DNA of 64,000 nucleotides. It comes from Isoetes taiwanensis. Taxonomy: Eukaryota > Streptophyta > Lycopodiopsida > Isoetales > Isoetaceae. The stretch lies in assembly GCA_021234155.1 (NCBI GenBank), contig JAJEKV010000075.1, forward strand, positions 1,054,001 to 1,118,000, given 5' to 3'. The position numbers and the translations under genes are program-made. Every line of letters begins with the position of its first letter. Within the stretch, counting starts at the first letter, position 1. Positions 11,364 to 24,139 of the stretch are shown here, piece after piece. Under the pieces are notes generated by a model, which saw only the letters and a list, made by a program, of their open reading frames with translations, had not been told where the DNA came from and did not search any database.

Positions 11364-11509
11364 TAATGGGGCTGGATGACCGAGCATTTACAGGCAGCCG
11401 CCAGTTTTTAGCAGTCATCAGCATATGCTAGGTATATGCCAGCATATACTTGAATATGCCCACATACCCACATAAACGAGGGTTTGCCCCCCTAGGGGCA
11501 CCCAAAAAT
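11364..11509. repeat. 145-bp dispersed repeat, copy B
   Basis: Second copy of the unit at 8790-8936, with a handful of differences (for example a one-base deletion in the GGGGCA-ACCC end). Directly to its right is GTCGATACTATAGAT, which loosely resembles plant Helitron 5' starts, but the required A before TC is missing. Confidence 0.7.
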
Positions 11510-11559
11510 GTCGATACTATAGATATTTCTTAAGGCCAAAATATTTTTTTTTTTAAGTT

Positions 11560-12290
11560 TTGACATAAGGCCTTCAGCTGCATTCCTTATAATGTAGTAT
11601 ATAGATGTCTAAAAAGTAGTAGCAGTGACACTCAATAATTGTTGCTGGAAGGTTATGGCATCCTATCATTCATTAATGCGACACTTTCCTTTTCATTCTA
11701 AGCTCAATATAATGTATTTGCAATTGGAAGTTGTAGACAATGATGGAGGAGTCTTATTACTTGGGCCAGAAACCATATCTAGGACAACAATTTCAAAAAT
11801 ACCAACAAGTAATAATGCATTTAGAATCTTCATTTTAAAACTAAAAAACGTCGTGATAGGTAATCGTGATATGAGTTTTGCATATAAATATGTTTGTTGA
11901 CACATGATCAAGAGAAACAATTTTCCATGAAGACTCATTCAAGTTCCATCATGTATGTTTATGAAAGACTTGCTATCGCTTTGTTGTTTGAAAAAAAAAA
12001 GGTGATCCATATTCCAAAATATGACGAAGACACGGGCTATATCTCTGGTACTTTGGAACTATAGTGCCTAATCCAACAGATAACATTGTCACCTACTTAT
12101 ACAACAAGTATGTTTGTCATAGCCAACTTTAGATGTTGTCAGCTTTAAGCACATAGTTGTAACTTGATGATGGAGAATGCCGGGTCAAAAGGATTGGCCG
12201 AAAAGGCAATGCCTTCAACAATGAAGAGAATTGTGTCTTTATATGGTTAGTTTCTGTATAGCTTTTGAAGATTAGTTTTAAGTTAAAATT
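11560..12290 (+). repeat. Diverged 0.7-kb repeat, copy 1 (copy 2 at 17560-18300)
   Basis: Shared landmarks in order: TTCAGCTGCATT, CAGTGACACT, a GTGATAGGTA(A/G) block, TGTTGACA(C/T)ATGAT, TCCATCATGTATG, AAAGACTTGCT, and near the end AAGAGAATTGTGTCTTTATATGGTT. The copies differ by many substitutions and indels, so they are old. No conserved reading frame is kept between them; an open stretch at 11625-11900 is not matched in copy 2. Confidence 0.65.
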
Positions 12291-12725
12291 AATTAAAAGA
12301 TTTATTTTATGTTTTAATGACCATTTTCTAGATAGTTGACTATTGATGTAATAAATATTTAATTAATTTTCAACAATTGTATTATTTACTTTATCAATAT
12401 TAAACTATCTAATATGATTAAATTATAAACTTTATTATTTAAATTATTTCAACTTTAAAGGTCCTCTAAATATTTTGGAGAGATAACATTTTAATACTAA
12501 ATAGTTTTTTATGATATATGTATATTTAAAAACTCTTAAAACATAATAAATAGTAGTATATAACTGATCATATACAAAGCTTAATAGTTAAAAAGATTGG
12601 AGTTCTATTATTTTGTAACAACATTATAATAATAATATTTTAACTATTTTTTTAACTTTGACACGCATCAAGATACATATTAATCTAGATTATATATAAG
12701 TTTAATAGTTATCTTCTTTTTTAAA
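12291..12725. other. AT-rich spacer
   Basis: Very AT-rich sequence (long T/A runs, TTAATTAAAA, AATAATAATATT) without open frames. It lies just left of a GC-richer, transcript-like segment and could include its promoter, but no unambiguous TATA box can be chosen. Confidence 0.4.
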
Positions 12726-12729
12726 ATGA

Positions 12730-14880
12730 GAGAGCTTTGAAATTTGTGCCGGGAACGCTGTTGTGCAGACGCATGCGGCGTTCCCTTGGAGTTTGCGGCT
12801 CCTCTTGCAGGATGCAAGTTGCCGGCTTTGAATGCGGATTTGAAATGAAATCAAGCACACACCTCGATCACCTCCACGAAATCTTTCCAGGGTTCCTAGG
12901 GTTCCTACGATTCTTCCCTCCATCAGCTACCAATTTTTCCTGTGCGCCTCACTCCTCCTCACAGCTATGAATTTTTCCCTTGATCTGAGTAGTGTCGATG
13001 ATTGACAAGGGTGAGATATTATTTTTGAAAGCTTGGAATACTTACAGTGATGCATGATATATTCTTAGAACTCTTTTCTTTTGCAGGATTGCAGCTTCAA
13101 GATTCGCTTCTAAGGAATGTTTGAATCTGTAAAACGAGCTCCAAGGTCCAGGTTTATGGTCTTGCTTTGTAAATTCATTGCAAAGGAACAGGGAGATCCG
13201 GAAACTTACTGTGCAGTCCATTATCCTATCATAGTGTGTTCCTCCTACTGTATGTTCCTCCTATTATCATTTCAAACGGTTAGTCATTACCTCTTTTTCA
13301 AATTCGATGCAGGAACAGGAAGAAGAGGCATCTTAGCGAGCATCCCATCTTCCCAGCCCATCTTAGGCTGTCATTTGTGTCCTTTGAGTAAGGACGATTT
13401 CTGTAAGTATGATTTCGTAGGTCTACAAAATGTGATTTTGTCATTTATTGGCATTTCTGCAAGACGTGATCATTCTAGAACCATCAAAGTTTGATTCTTA
13501 GAAAACAAAATATTCTGTTAAGATTTCAGAAATCGTACTTTTCTCAGTTGTATTTGCTACCCTTGAGATACTTCTTTGGTTGCAGTTCCCTGAGGCATGA
13601 AGCTCAGAGTTTCCTTTGGAAGCAAGAATGAATCTTAGGTTATAATTTCCCTCACTGTTCTCTGAAACAGCTGCTTGGACATAGTTATCCTGACAGATCA
13701 CAATTTCTACAAATGTCTTCTATACAGAAAAAGAAAGTTGATTTCTCCTGCTAAGGTGCTAAAAACAAGACTTTTAAGGAAGATTATGCTTCATCCTATA
13801 GTTCCTAGGGAGACATAATAACTGGTAGAAGAATCTGAACTGAAGCACGAAACTTTGTAGTCTTCTTACATCTAAGAACAAAATTGAGCACCATCCTATT
13901 TCTCTGCCACATAAGACCAAGTTGCAAAAAAATTTGTTTCCCTAGAAATGTTATTTCTACATTTGCCTTTAGTTTATAGTTAGTTTATAGTTCTGAATTG
14001 TGATATCTTTATTGCACTAATTTGTTTTATGTGTGATTCTCAATTTATTTGCATTTCTGCAGGACTTGTGACCATTCTAGAATCATCAAGGTTCGTCAAG
14101 TTGAACCATCTTCAATCAACAGAAGGTAAGCAAGAATTCAAACGTTATGTCCAGACTTTGATTCTTAGAAAACAAGAGTTAAGTCTGATTCTGTAAGTCG
14201 GCAATCACGTATTTGTGTCCAGATTTGTCTATGAAACATATACTGCATTGTTCAAGTTTGCTATAGTACATAATTTCTAAACACGTTATTTCTCTATTTC
14301 TCTTTAGTTGACGGTTCTAATTTGCAGGTATCTTTATTGCATTAATTTATTTTATGTATGATTCTTATTTATTTGCATTTTTGCAGGAATTGTGACCACT
14401 CTATAACCATCAAGGTTCCTCAAGTTGAATCATCTCCAAGCAGCAGAAGGTATCTTTGTGGGCTTGATAATAATATTTTGGATGCATAATTCCTAGAAAT
14501 TGCTTTGTAATATCTTAAAATAAGTGCATAACAGCGTTCCGGGCGTTGTCTGCAACAAAAGAAGAGGATCTTTCAGTCGGGGTTTGGTGGTTCTGCTTTG
14601 CTTTGTCTAATCTACTTTTGATTGAACATGCTGAATCTAGGATTAACCTGCATCATTGGAAAACGAATCCAAAGCTTTGATTATGAATTAAAATTAGAGA
14701 TTCTCTAATCTATAAAAATGGATCAAAAGGGCACCCTTTATGTTGGCACTTATCTTTTTACATTCTAATACTTTTTGTTTGCAGTTCTCAAGCTCATGCT
14801 GGAATAATTGAAGAAAGGTTGAGATCTCCTATATACTGCTCTTCCTATTTGTTCATCTTATTTAATCTATCTGTGGCCCT
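12730..14880 (+). other. Transcript-like region with small exons, product unknown
   Basis: From 12730 the base composition rises. Several intron-exon borders can be seen: an acceptor TTTTGCAG near 13086, an acceptor GATGCAG near 13315, and exons at 14063-14125 and 14387-14449, each with a TTGCAG or CTGCAG acceptor and a GTAAGC or GTATCT donor. The two last exons are 63 bases long and keep a common frame containing CDHS..IKV.QVE. No long protein can be assembled; the only ATG near a leader-like segment (12966) reads just a few codons. It may be a non-coding or decayed gene. It lies inside the segment ending at the plus-strand Helitron end at 16422, so gene capture by a Helitron is one explanation. 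Confidence 0.35.
13451..14449 (+). repeat. Tandemly duplicated 63-nt exons with their intron ends
   Basis: The exons at 14063-14125 and 14387-14449 are duplicates, 324 bases apart, including about 60 bases of the preceding intron (TTTATGT.TGATTCT and ATTTGCATTT.TGCAG). A third, shorter relative sits at 13451-13493 (GCATTTCTGCAAGACGTGATC), where the acceptor AG is followed by a similar CGTGATCATTCTAGAACCATC but a stop codon appears after IKV. Confidence 0.7.
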
Positions 14881-16379
14881 ACTATAAGGTAAAGAAAATC
14901 TGGATTTTACATGCCTTAATATGATCAGCTATTGCAACATCACACATGTTTATATTACAACGTATGAAGGGCAAATCTGGAGTTCTATCATATTGCATTA
15001 TCAATATAAAGAAACATTCAGGTATTGCAGCATTTTATGCTATTAGAAGAGCATTTTCTATCACTATATATGGATAATGAGGTTATGGTATTATGAATGT
15101 TCTTTCTGAGCATGGACTCAACAGGGAACTGTCGCATGGTATTTTAGGGATTCTCAACAGTCAAACAACAAATAAAAGATGGAAAGTGATATAAGTGTTT
15201 CGGTGCTGCTTGAACACTTTTGGTTCTTTATCTGCTTGCATCCAAGTTAACCTCCAAAAATTTAATGAAGCCTGCTTTCTTATATCAAATGAAGCCTTTT
15301 GCCCAGCGATGAAGTTGCTATTACCAACTACAGAGGGATTTCAAGTATGCATGTCGAATTAATATGAGTTTTCTAGAAGCTTCCTTATGATGCCTTAGGC
15401 GAGGAGGTATTTTTGCAGTCCCATATACAGACTATTCCAAAAATTTGTTACTCTTTTATTTCGAAGTTGCAATGCCAAGTTATGAAACTGTGGTTACTTT
15501 ACAAAAATTTTGAGCATTGTGATGTAGCATGTTCTAGAATATTGTCTTATTTGGGTAAAATGTTAATTCAGGCCATCTTGGTATTCCGAGGTGCACAATT
15601 AAAGAGTCACCGGCAATACTGCAACATGTACAAGCCTTGACCCCATCTTCATTGTGATTGAAAGCAGTTTTTTTGTGAAGCACAATAATGATAAAGTGCG
15701 TGCCTATCTTCTTGCTGCCTATTAGATAAGAGTGTATTTCTCCACCCCTATCTTCATTGCGAATGAAAGCAGTTTTTTTGTGAAGCACAATAATGATAAA
15801 GTAGGTGCAAGGAACGATGTTGATAACAAATTCCTTTTTTATATCCGTCCTTACAACATTGGCTAATGCAAAATTTATTGTCAAACTTTGGTATAACCTC
15901 TATTGAAAGTGTATATATTACAACATAAATGAAATGGTACGTGAGTATGAAACTTAATGAGTGGAATGCCATTTGAAATGCAATTTGACACATTGAAACA
16001 CCGCTACCTATCATTGAAGCAACATACTAACACACATACATTCACGTTGAATGTGAATTATGCCACCATTTTAGTTAACATACTAACACACATACATTCA
16101 TGCTGAATGTGAATTATGCCACTGTTTTGGTTAACACACAAATAAAAATGGTCGACTCCATGAAACAATTATAAAAGTTTTTGGTCGAGCTTTTGTAGAA
16201 CTTAATAATTTCTTTAGTGAGTAACATTTAGAGCGTATACCAAGTCTGTGTACCTACATATGTTTGGGGTTGCCACATGTAGACGAGCTCCAACCTCTAA
16301 ACCTTAAACTCCACACTTGGTATTTCAGTACATCTATGGATATGATAAGATTTATACCCCTTTAATCCACCCATTCCAC
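14881..16379. other. Intergenic with two tandem duplications
   Basis: No gene is recognised. A segment of about 63 bases (CATCTTCATTG.GA.TGAAAG through AATGATAAAGT) is repeated at about 15643-15698 and 15749-15803. A segment of about 60 bases (ACATACTAACACACATACAT through TTAACA) is repeated at about 16020-16078 and 16079-16137. Confidence 0.55.
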
Positions 16380-16422
16380 ACGTCATGACTAATGCCCGAC
16401 ATTGCCGGGCACACGTTCCTAG
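16380..16422 (+). mobile_element. Helitron 3' end, plus orientation
   Basis: CTAG at 16419-16422 followed by T, preceded by a hairpin at 16393-16411 (TGCCCGAC/GCCGGGCA with one mismatch). The 35-40 terminal bases match the minus-strand end at 4348. No Rep or helicase coding is seen in the several kilobases to the left, so this is either a non-autonomous member carrying the 12.7-16.4 kb sequence or a fragment. Its 5' end was not found. Confidence 0.75.
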
Positions 16423-17117
16423 TTATTTAGTAATTGTTTTACTTTGTCAAACCATGTTCATGAGTATCTTAAATTTTATTTCTAAATTATTATTTTAAAC
16501 TGATTATATATAATTCAATACATGATTTGTTATGGTGTATACCACAATTCGTAAATTGTCAAATCATCATAACAATATTAATTCAATTGCTTATCAAACT
16601 ATTATCATTTATTTATATAAATTTTTTTTTGCCAACTTTTAAATTTATTAAATAACTAGAAATGCAAAAAATTTATATTTTAAAATGTTCTATATGAAAA
16701 ATTCAATTCATTAGTATAGAAATCAAATTTACGCTCCGATAACCATCATACTTTTAATTTAAAACTATACTTATAAAACTTTTAAAATTAAGAAGAGTTA
16801 AGAAAATACATATAATCTCTGTAAAATTGATTAACTAAATTTAAATAGGTTTAAATTCTATTAAATATCTTATCTTGTTGTCAACAGATGTAGGTGAAGA
16901 AAGATCACTATACTTCATGCAATACACATGCTGTATGTAGCTAGATTTTAAATAACTAGAAATGCAAAATTTATATCTTAAAATATTGTATATGAAAAAT
17001 TTAATTCTAAATAGATTGAAGTGAAAATTAGTGTAGGATTTAAAATTACACTTTGATAATCATATAATCAAATTAAGAGGAGTTAAAAAAAATATATATA
17101 TAATCTCTATATCAACA
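16423..17117. repeat. AT-rich spacer with a 0.3-kb tandem duplication
   Basis: Unit 1 is about 16650-16940 and unit 2 about 16949-17117 plus 17369-17480, interrupted by the inserted 17118-17368 element. Shared landmarks are AAATAACTAGAAATGCAAAA, AGAGTTAA.AAAA.A.ATATA, AAATATCT.ATCTT.TTGTCAA and ATGCAATACACATGCT. No coding content. Confidence 0.65.
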
Positions 17118-17368
17118 ATTATTCTAGATCAATGGCCTTCCAATCCTTGGATTGGCTATGTCTAGATAATTTTAGAAGCATAAATTTATCACTAGCATTA
17201 GCATTATCTTCTTTTATTCTTGGTAGCCTTTTAATATTTGGTTATTGTATTTGGTGATGGGGCCTAGTCCCCAGGTTTTACATGGGCTGTTGCCCTTGCA
17301 TGTGCCGTCCCATAACCCGTTGGGTTCCCGTGGACGTAAAAATTCTTATCTTATCTTATCTTATCTAT
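17118..17368 (+). mobile_element. Truncated non-LTR element 3' end with CTTAT tail
   Basis: About 250 bases, ending in a (CTTAT)n tail at about 17347-17367. The same sequence in reverse orientation ends a longer element at 62415-61812. The left junction interrupts a 0.3-kb tandem repeat, which confirms insertion. It is a 5'-truncated copy: it starts at ATTCTAGATCAATGG, inside what is the coding end of the longer copy. Confidence 0.75.
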
Positions 17369-17559
17369 AAAGTCGATTTATTATATTTGAATAAGTCTAA
17401 ATTTTGTTAAATATCTCATCTTATTGTCAATAGATGGAGATGAAGGAAAATTAGTATGTTTTATGCAATACACATGCTAATTGCGAGCTCTTTGGCTTGA
17501 AGATATGGTGCTCAGATAGTTATAAAAGGTGTCGATTCTACATGTATTTCTTGGGGTCA

Positions 17560-18300
17560 GAACAATTTTTCTTAGGTTTTCGTATGAGGGTTTCAGCTGC
17601 ATTTCTTTTAACATATGATGACAACCCATATAATCTAGTATTTTGGTATTCAAGAAATAGTACAGTGACACTAAACCATTGTTTGACATGGTTTGGATCA
17701 GGAGCTATTGAAATAGGTAAGACAATGATTTTAAAAATATCAGAAAGTAACAGATTGTGATAGGTAGCCATGATATAGGTTTGCATAGGGATAGACTTGT
17801 TGACATATGATTGACAAGAACAATTTTCAATGTAAACGTGTTCAACTCCATCATGTATGCTTATTAAAGACTTGCTCTTTCTTCGCTGGTTGAAAAAAAC
17901 ACAGGTGACAAGAAGTCGTTTTGCTTCCTTGTTCTAGAGTATAATGAAGATGTCCATGATGTTTTTTCTAGATTCAAATTCGATTTTGAATATGGATTTA
18001 GTGAAGGGACAGTTTGGAAATTACAATATATTTCACTTGTCTAATGGTTATTAGCATTCAAACATTCGACATGTGAAAAATAATGGTATATGTGCTCCTG
18101 ATGGGTTTTGCATTATTTTTGAATGCTTTGACAATGTGATGGGTTTTTTGAAGTACAAGAGACTGTATCTCTTATGTCAACTATAACTGTATACTTGGGG
18201 ACAAGCGATGCCCTTAACAACCAAGAGAATTGTGTCTTTATATGGTTGGTTTCTCCGTAGCTATTTAAAATTACTTTTAAGTATGTGAGAATTCGATTGT
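17560..18300 (+). repeat. Diverged 0.7-kb repeat, copy 2
   Basis: Relative of 11560-12290. Its last 111 bases (18207-18317) are copied almost exactly at 20607-20717. Confidence 0.65.
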
Positions 18301-18315
18301 GTTCATTTCCTCAGC

Positions 18316-18521
<206 letters not shown>

Positions 18522-20522
18522 AGTGAAGTGTATTATTTCGCCCCAGAGACCATCGTGTCTATTAGACGCTAAGAAAACACAATTCATAGTCAAAAACAAA
18601 TTCATGTGACAAGCCCTCATCATCATCATCTCTCTATCCTCTCCTTCCTCCATCACATCCTTGTTAGCTTTTAGTATCGCCTCTGCGCATTTGCAACATA
18701 TCTAGCAAAAAACTAGCAACTCTTGTTGCTTTGTAGCTCAAAGAACATTAGGAGATTAGGTACATCTACATCAAACTGTCCCGAGCTTGATAAGTCAAGG
18801 CATCTCAAAATTGCGTGTTCCTCATCTTCGACCTCATTTGACCCACGCACCACCGCATACTCTATATTCACGAGCAATCGCGTACCATCTCCCAACCTCC
18901 ACCTCAAGGTGGTGTGCACTCATTCTCATCCTGCATATAGCGTGCCTTTTTTTTATGGAAATATTTTCATTTAGATAGCCCATTTCACGCAACAGAGGAT
19001 TCATAGACTCTCTATAATGCATCATCTTCGTGCCTGGCCTGTGCCATACCCTGTTCATCACTGTTTCGCTCACCCATTCCTTAATCCTGCCTTTATTACT
19101 CCCCTAGATTTTCAATGCTAAGCCCCACTTCTTCACCATACCATCCCATCCCCATACCACCCTTTTTCAAACGACTCCTTTTGTGCCAATCGTGGGTAAG
19201 TGTCTTCATCTTGATTGCCTAACTTGCTCAAATATGTAAGAAATTGGCATAAGGCTTCACATTCCAGAGGAAGCATTCCGCATTCTGCCAGCATTACTTC
19301 ATATGGAGTTTGTACCTTTACGCCTAGCTCTGCATGTAGAAATTTCTTTTGCACTTTCTCTATTTTCTGCCATTGGTCTTGAGGCAACCCTGGCCCCCAC
19401 ACCTCACATCCATATAGAACCACTGCCTGTACTAGTGTTTTGAAAAGCATCCTCTTCAAGCTGAACTTCCATATGTTTGCTTTTGCACATTTCCTCTCGC
19501 ATTGCAAAAAGGCTTTGAGCCCGCCGCTTATCCTTTGCTCCAATCGTCGATTCCACCTAAAGTGTTTGTCCACGATTAAGCCCGGTACTTATAGGACGCC
19601 GAGATCTCAACCACGCCGCCCTTATAAGTGAACTCATAGTTCTTGTCTAGCGTTGTTCCAAATATCACCACTTTGGTCTTGCTCAAGTTTACATGTAAAC
19701 CCTTGGCATCACAAAAAGAAGCCAACACATCTAGGTGCTTTTGCATCCCTTCCTTACTTCGTGCAATCAAAGACAATATCATCAAATAGAGCAAAGAAAT
19801 GAATAACATATCCAGCAAGTGAGGTGCCACCATCGCCTAGACTGGCAACCCATTCTTCCAGTTCATCAATAAATATCCCAAATAAAGTTGGAGATAGTGG
19901 GCAACCCTGCTTAACTCCTATATTACTGTCCACTTTCTCTCTACACTCATTCACATAAGGGAAAGAAAGTTGCACCCATACCTTTTCATATAGCATTTTC
20001 ACCGCATCTCTATATGCATCAGGCACATTTATTCTTTCCAGTCTGACCCACAAATTATCCCTGCACACTGTGTCAAATGCTTTGGTACAATCTATAAATG
20101 CAAAATAAAAGTGGCTTTCTTTTTCCCTTGATTGCGTCTATCATAGCTCTGAAAAGTGACTAAGTGGTCGATGGTAGACTTTCGAGGCCTAAAACCTGCC
20201 TGCCCCTTAGCCCTAACATCATGCTGCTCAGTCCATGTACTGATTTTGGATTCTACTATGGTGGCATAAAGCTTCGCAAAAAGATTGCAAACCATGATCA
20301 TTCTGTAATTATTGGGGTCAGTTTTGTCACCTGCCTTATGAATTGGTATCACCCTGTTCATTTGCCACGTATCAGGAAACCCATCCCTAGTAACAGCATT
20401 TAGTAGATGTACTAGTGCATCCACCATTTGTGGCCCAGCCCATTTAAGTAGCTCCGCCACCAAACCAAGGGAGTCTGGCGCCTTTCTATTTGCCAATTTT
20501 TTGTAGCCCTCCCGCACATCCC

Positions 20523-20524
<2 letters not shown>
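18522..20524 (-). mobile_element. 5'-truncated LINE between GA arrays
   Basis: On the minus strand, a reverse transcriptase is readable from 20517 leftwards. In order: NRKAPDSLGLVAELLKW, GFPDTWQMNRVIPIHKAGDK and GFRPRKSTIDHLV (20517-20092); then GVKQGCPLSPTLFGIFIDEL (20068-19754). The catalytic YADD position reads LFDDI. Next comes VVLYGCEVWGP (19573-19133) and a C-terminal zinc-binding tail with DEEHAILRC (about 18919-18713). There are at least three frameshifts. The endonuclease and ORF1 are missing: the 5' end is cut at the GA array, at about 20524. It is of the same broad group as the LINE at 30.3-34.4 kb, which also has FDDI. Confidence 0.88.

Positions 20525-20608
<84 letters not shown>
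20525..20608. repeat. (GA)n microsatellite, about 84 bp
   Basis: Second GA array, at the truncated 5' side of the LINE and directly left of the 111-bp duplicated unit. Confidence 0.95.
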
Positions 20609-21589
<981 letters not shown>

Positions 21590-22528
21590 AAACATCGGCT
21601 CAGCCTCACAAGCTCAGGGCAGGCAACATCACTAGCAACCTATGAACCTTTTTGACCGAGAGCACGAGGAGGAAGATGACATGTCGGCAGAAACCATTAA
21701 TAGGAGATTGGTGCAAATGTGCAATCAGATGGAACAACCAGTGCCATGGGCCACGCCGCTCATGCGTGGCCAAGAGTGTGGACTGATGCCACCTCTACCA
21801 CCTCAGGAACCAGATCATGTAGCTCAACTGGAACAAGAAGAAATTTGAGTGAAAAAGAAAGAGAAGAAGCAGAAGATTCCCAAGCGCTTCTAGCTCCAGC
21901 CCAACCGACAGTATGGACAGCGGATCACACAACAGTTCAAGAAGTAGATCAGACACTTCACAGGGCAGGAACAGGAACTATAGGGCAGGGGATTACCAGA
22001 AGAAAGTCGATAGTGCCATGAGCAACGTATGAAAAACCCGAAAATTAGGGCAATTCTCCAGGAAGGACAGGTCAGGAATGGAGGGTAGAGCATGGTTGAA
22101 TGAAATGGAAGAGTTTGGAACTCATTGGGATGAAGGATAAGGACATAGAAAAAGTGGCAACAACAAATTTGATTGACCCAGCACGAATTGGTAGAAAGGG
22201 TATGCCAAGTCGAACAAGAACAATTGCAGATTCAAAACCTTCAGTAAGGCTTTCCGCAAGCATTATGTCCCAAGATCGCACACAAGCAGACAAATACAGT
22301 AGTTCTATAAGCTGGACTAAGGGAACCTATTAGTGGCCTAATATACAGAGGACTTTATGAGGCTAAGACTAAATGTTCCAAGGATCATGGACAGGCAGGA
22401 TATGGACAGTTATATTGAGGGGTTGAACAACAACATTAAGAGATTGATCTGGGCCATCAACCCGAAAACAGTTGGGGAGGCCAAGGACAAAGCACTAAGC
22501 TTGAAGAAATCATCGCCGACCCCGGGGA
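21590..22528 (+). pseudogene. Decayed Ty3-type gag fragment
   Basis: Pieces of a plant Ty3 gag are readable in shifting frames. They are: a polar N-terminal part (21642-21848); a serine/arginine-rich linker (near 21910-22010); AWLNEMEEFGTHW (near 22087); a KAFRKHYVPRS-like segment (near 22240); and the capsid end MRLRLNVPRIMDRQDM with IKRLIW and KTVGEAKDKALSL (22357-22539). Several stops and frameshifts are present. No zinc knuckle, protease or LTR is visible. Its right side is cut by the repeat starting at 22529. Confidence 0.7.
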
Positions 22529-22889
22529 TGGACTTGTGAAGCTAGACATTGATCTGTTATGCTTTGAACATTGTGTCTTCTATTTTACAATCTATAACAT
22601 CCAAGATAATACCCTCCCTTTGCCAACACTTAAGAATTATGGCGAAGACTCTTAAGCCTCAGATAACAAGCTATGAATGCCTTTATGCATTTGCCTTCCT
22701 CGGATACTAATTAAGGTGTCTGCATCAGCTTCACGCGTTTCATTTCTGTCCTTGGATTGTTGCATCATGTTACTATCTTCTACAACTCTTCACTATGGTG
22801 AAGCGGAGGCTGGACTTTTTAAGTATTTGTTTCTCATATCATATCAAAACTGTGGTTGTTGCACAGAAATATCTCGTTTATTAAGACCC
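22529..22889 (+). repeat. 361-bp direct repeat, copy A
   Basis: From TGGACTTGTGAAGCTAGAC to TTTATTAAGACCC, nearly identical to 63640-64000 (few substitutions). The left boundary is sharp in both copies, with different flanks, so this is the left end of an element. Its right end is unknown because the second copy leaves the window. Confidence 0.88.
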
Positions 22890-24139
22890 TTAAAAGGGCT
22901 CCTTCGACATGTTTGATAATGGAAACAAGGAAACGGTTGCATCATAGACTGGAGATGCCAATGGACTGTCCACTTCTTCGCATTGCCAATTCTTTGATAT
23001 TCCACAATCGAGACACGAAGTTAAGCCCTTTTGATGGTAAAATGGACATAGAAGTTCTACCTCTGGGACAGCTAATGATATAGACGTATTCTTCTTCTAA
23101 ATACAGGAAGCAAACATTTGGTTGATGTTCATGTTGGCATCTCTATGTCAGTAGGTCTATTATATGTACGTAGTTGTTGAAAGAACACAAAAGTGGTTTG
23201 TTAACGTTGTTGCTTTGCCAATCAATGGAGGGGAAATAAGCACAATACAAGGATCCTACGAATATTATCATTATCTTCAGAATAGATGTGATGATAATGT
23301 ATACTACTATTGGTTCTAAAAGTTTGTGGTATATTATTGAGAATATATATGATTTTACTAGGGTTGGGGTTATGCATACAGATCATTGCAGACTGTTGTA
23401 TCTTGATTCAAACTTCAAAACCATACAGATCTACCCGTGCCTTCACATCGGTAATTGCATGCTGTTTTTACTAATTGATTTAGGCATTTCTACTGGTCAT
23501 TTAAGTTCACATTGCATGGTTTGTTTTATAGTGAGATTCAATAAATTCTTGTTGACGTTGGAGATAAGGAAGCCTCGTTTGTCAGCTCGCAAGAATGGAT
23601 TGGTGCAATTGAGCTCAATTTTGCCCATGACAAGCTTCTTGTCATATGCATAATTGTTTAATTGACTTCATTTTGATTATTTATTTCCTTGAAGTGCCAT
23701 TACTATGCATGCTAGAAAGAGCTTTATCCAGGATTTTTAGAATTATAAGAAATTTATCGCATTGGGGTTGTTCACGGTGAGTCCCATGTACATGTACAGG
23801 GAAAGTTAGATCTAGTCTTTGATCTAACCCATTAATATGCAGCTAACCCATTATCTTTGCTTCCTTATGAGCTGGCCTTAAAGAAAATACTTAGTTTTGC
23901 TATAAAACAATTCTAAGCGCTCTTTGGTTGAGTTCGTGGATTTACGAGAATAATGGCGAGGTGAAACTATTTTTGTTGACTTCTTTCTTTAGGAAGCAGT
24001 TGCAGCACCTCATCTGAAGCACAGTTTTCATGGAGTATGTGCATCTGAATGCAATTCTAAGAAATTGTCTTGGACTGCCTGGCTTTATGAATAGCTTGGA
24101 TATGGACCACAAAATGTAACTCAAGAAACTCCAATGATA
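22890..24139. other. Unclassified, probably continuing the repeat from 22529
   Basis: No domain is recognised. Short open frames (for example 23288-23653) show no family pattern. It lies between the left end of one repeat and the left end of another at 24140. Confidence 0.35.

Noticed and set aside
11513-11530. Helitron 5' end at GTCGATACTATAGAT
   Set aside because: The base before TC is G, not the A required at the insertion site, and no second copy supports it.
16423-17117. Origin or matrix-attachment function for the AT-rich block
   Set aside because: AT richness alone is weak evidence; the block is explained by a tandem duplication.
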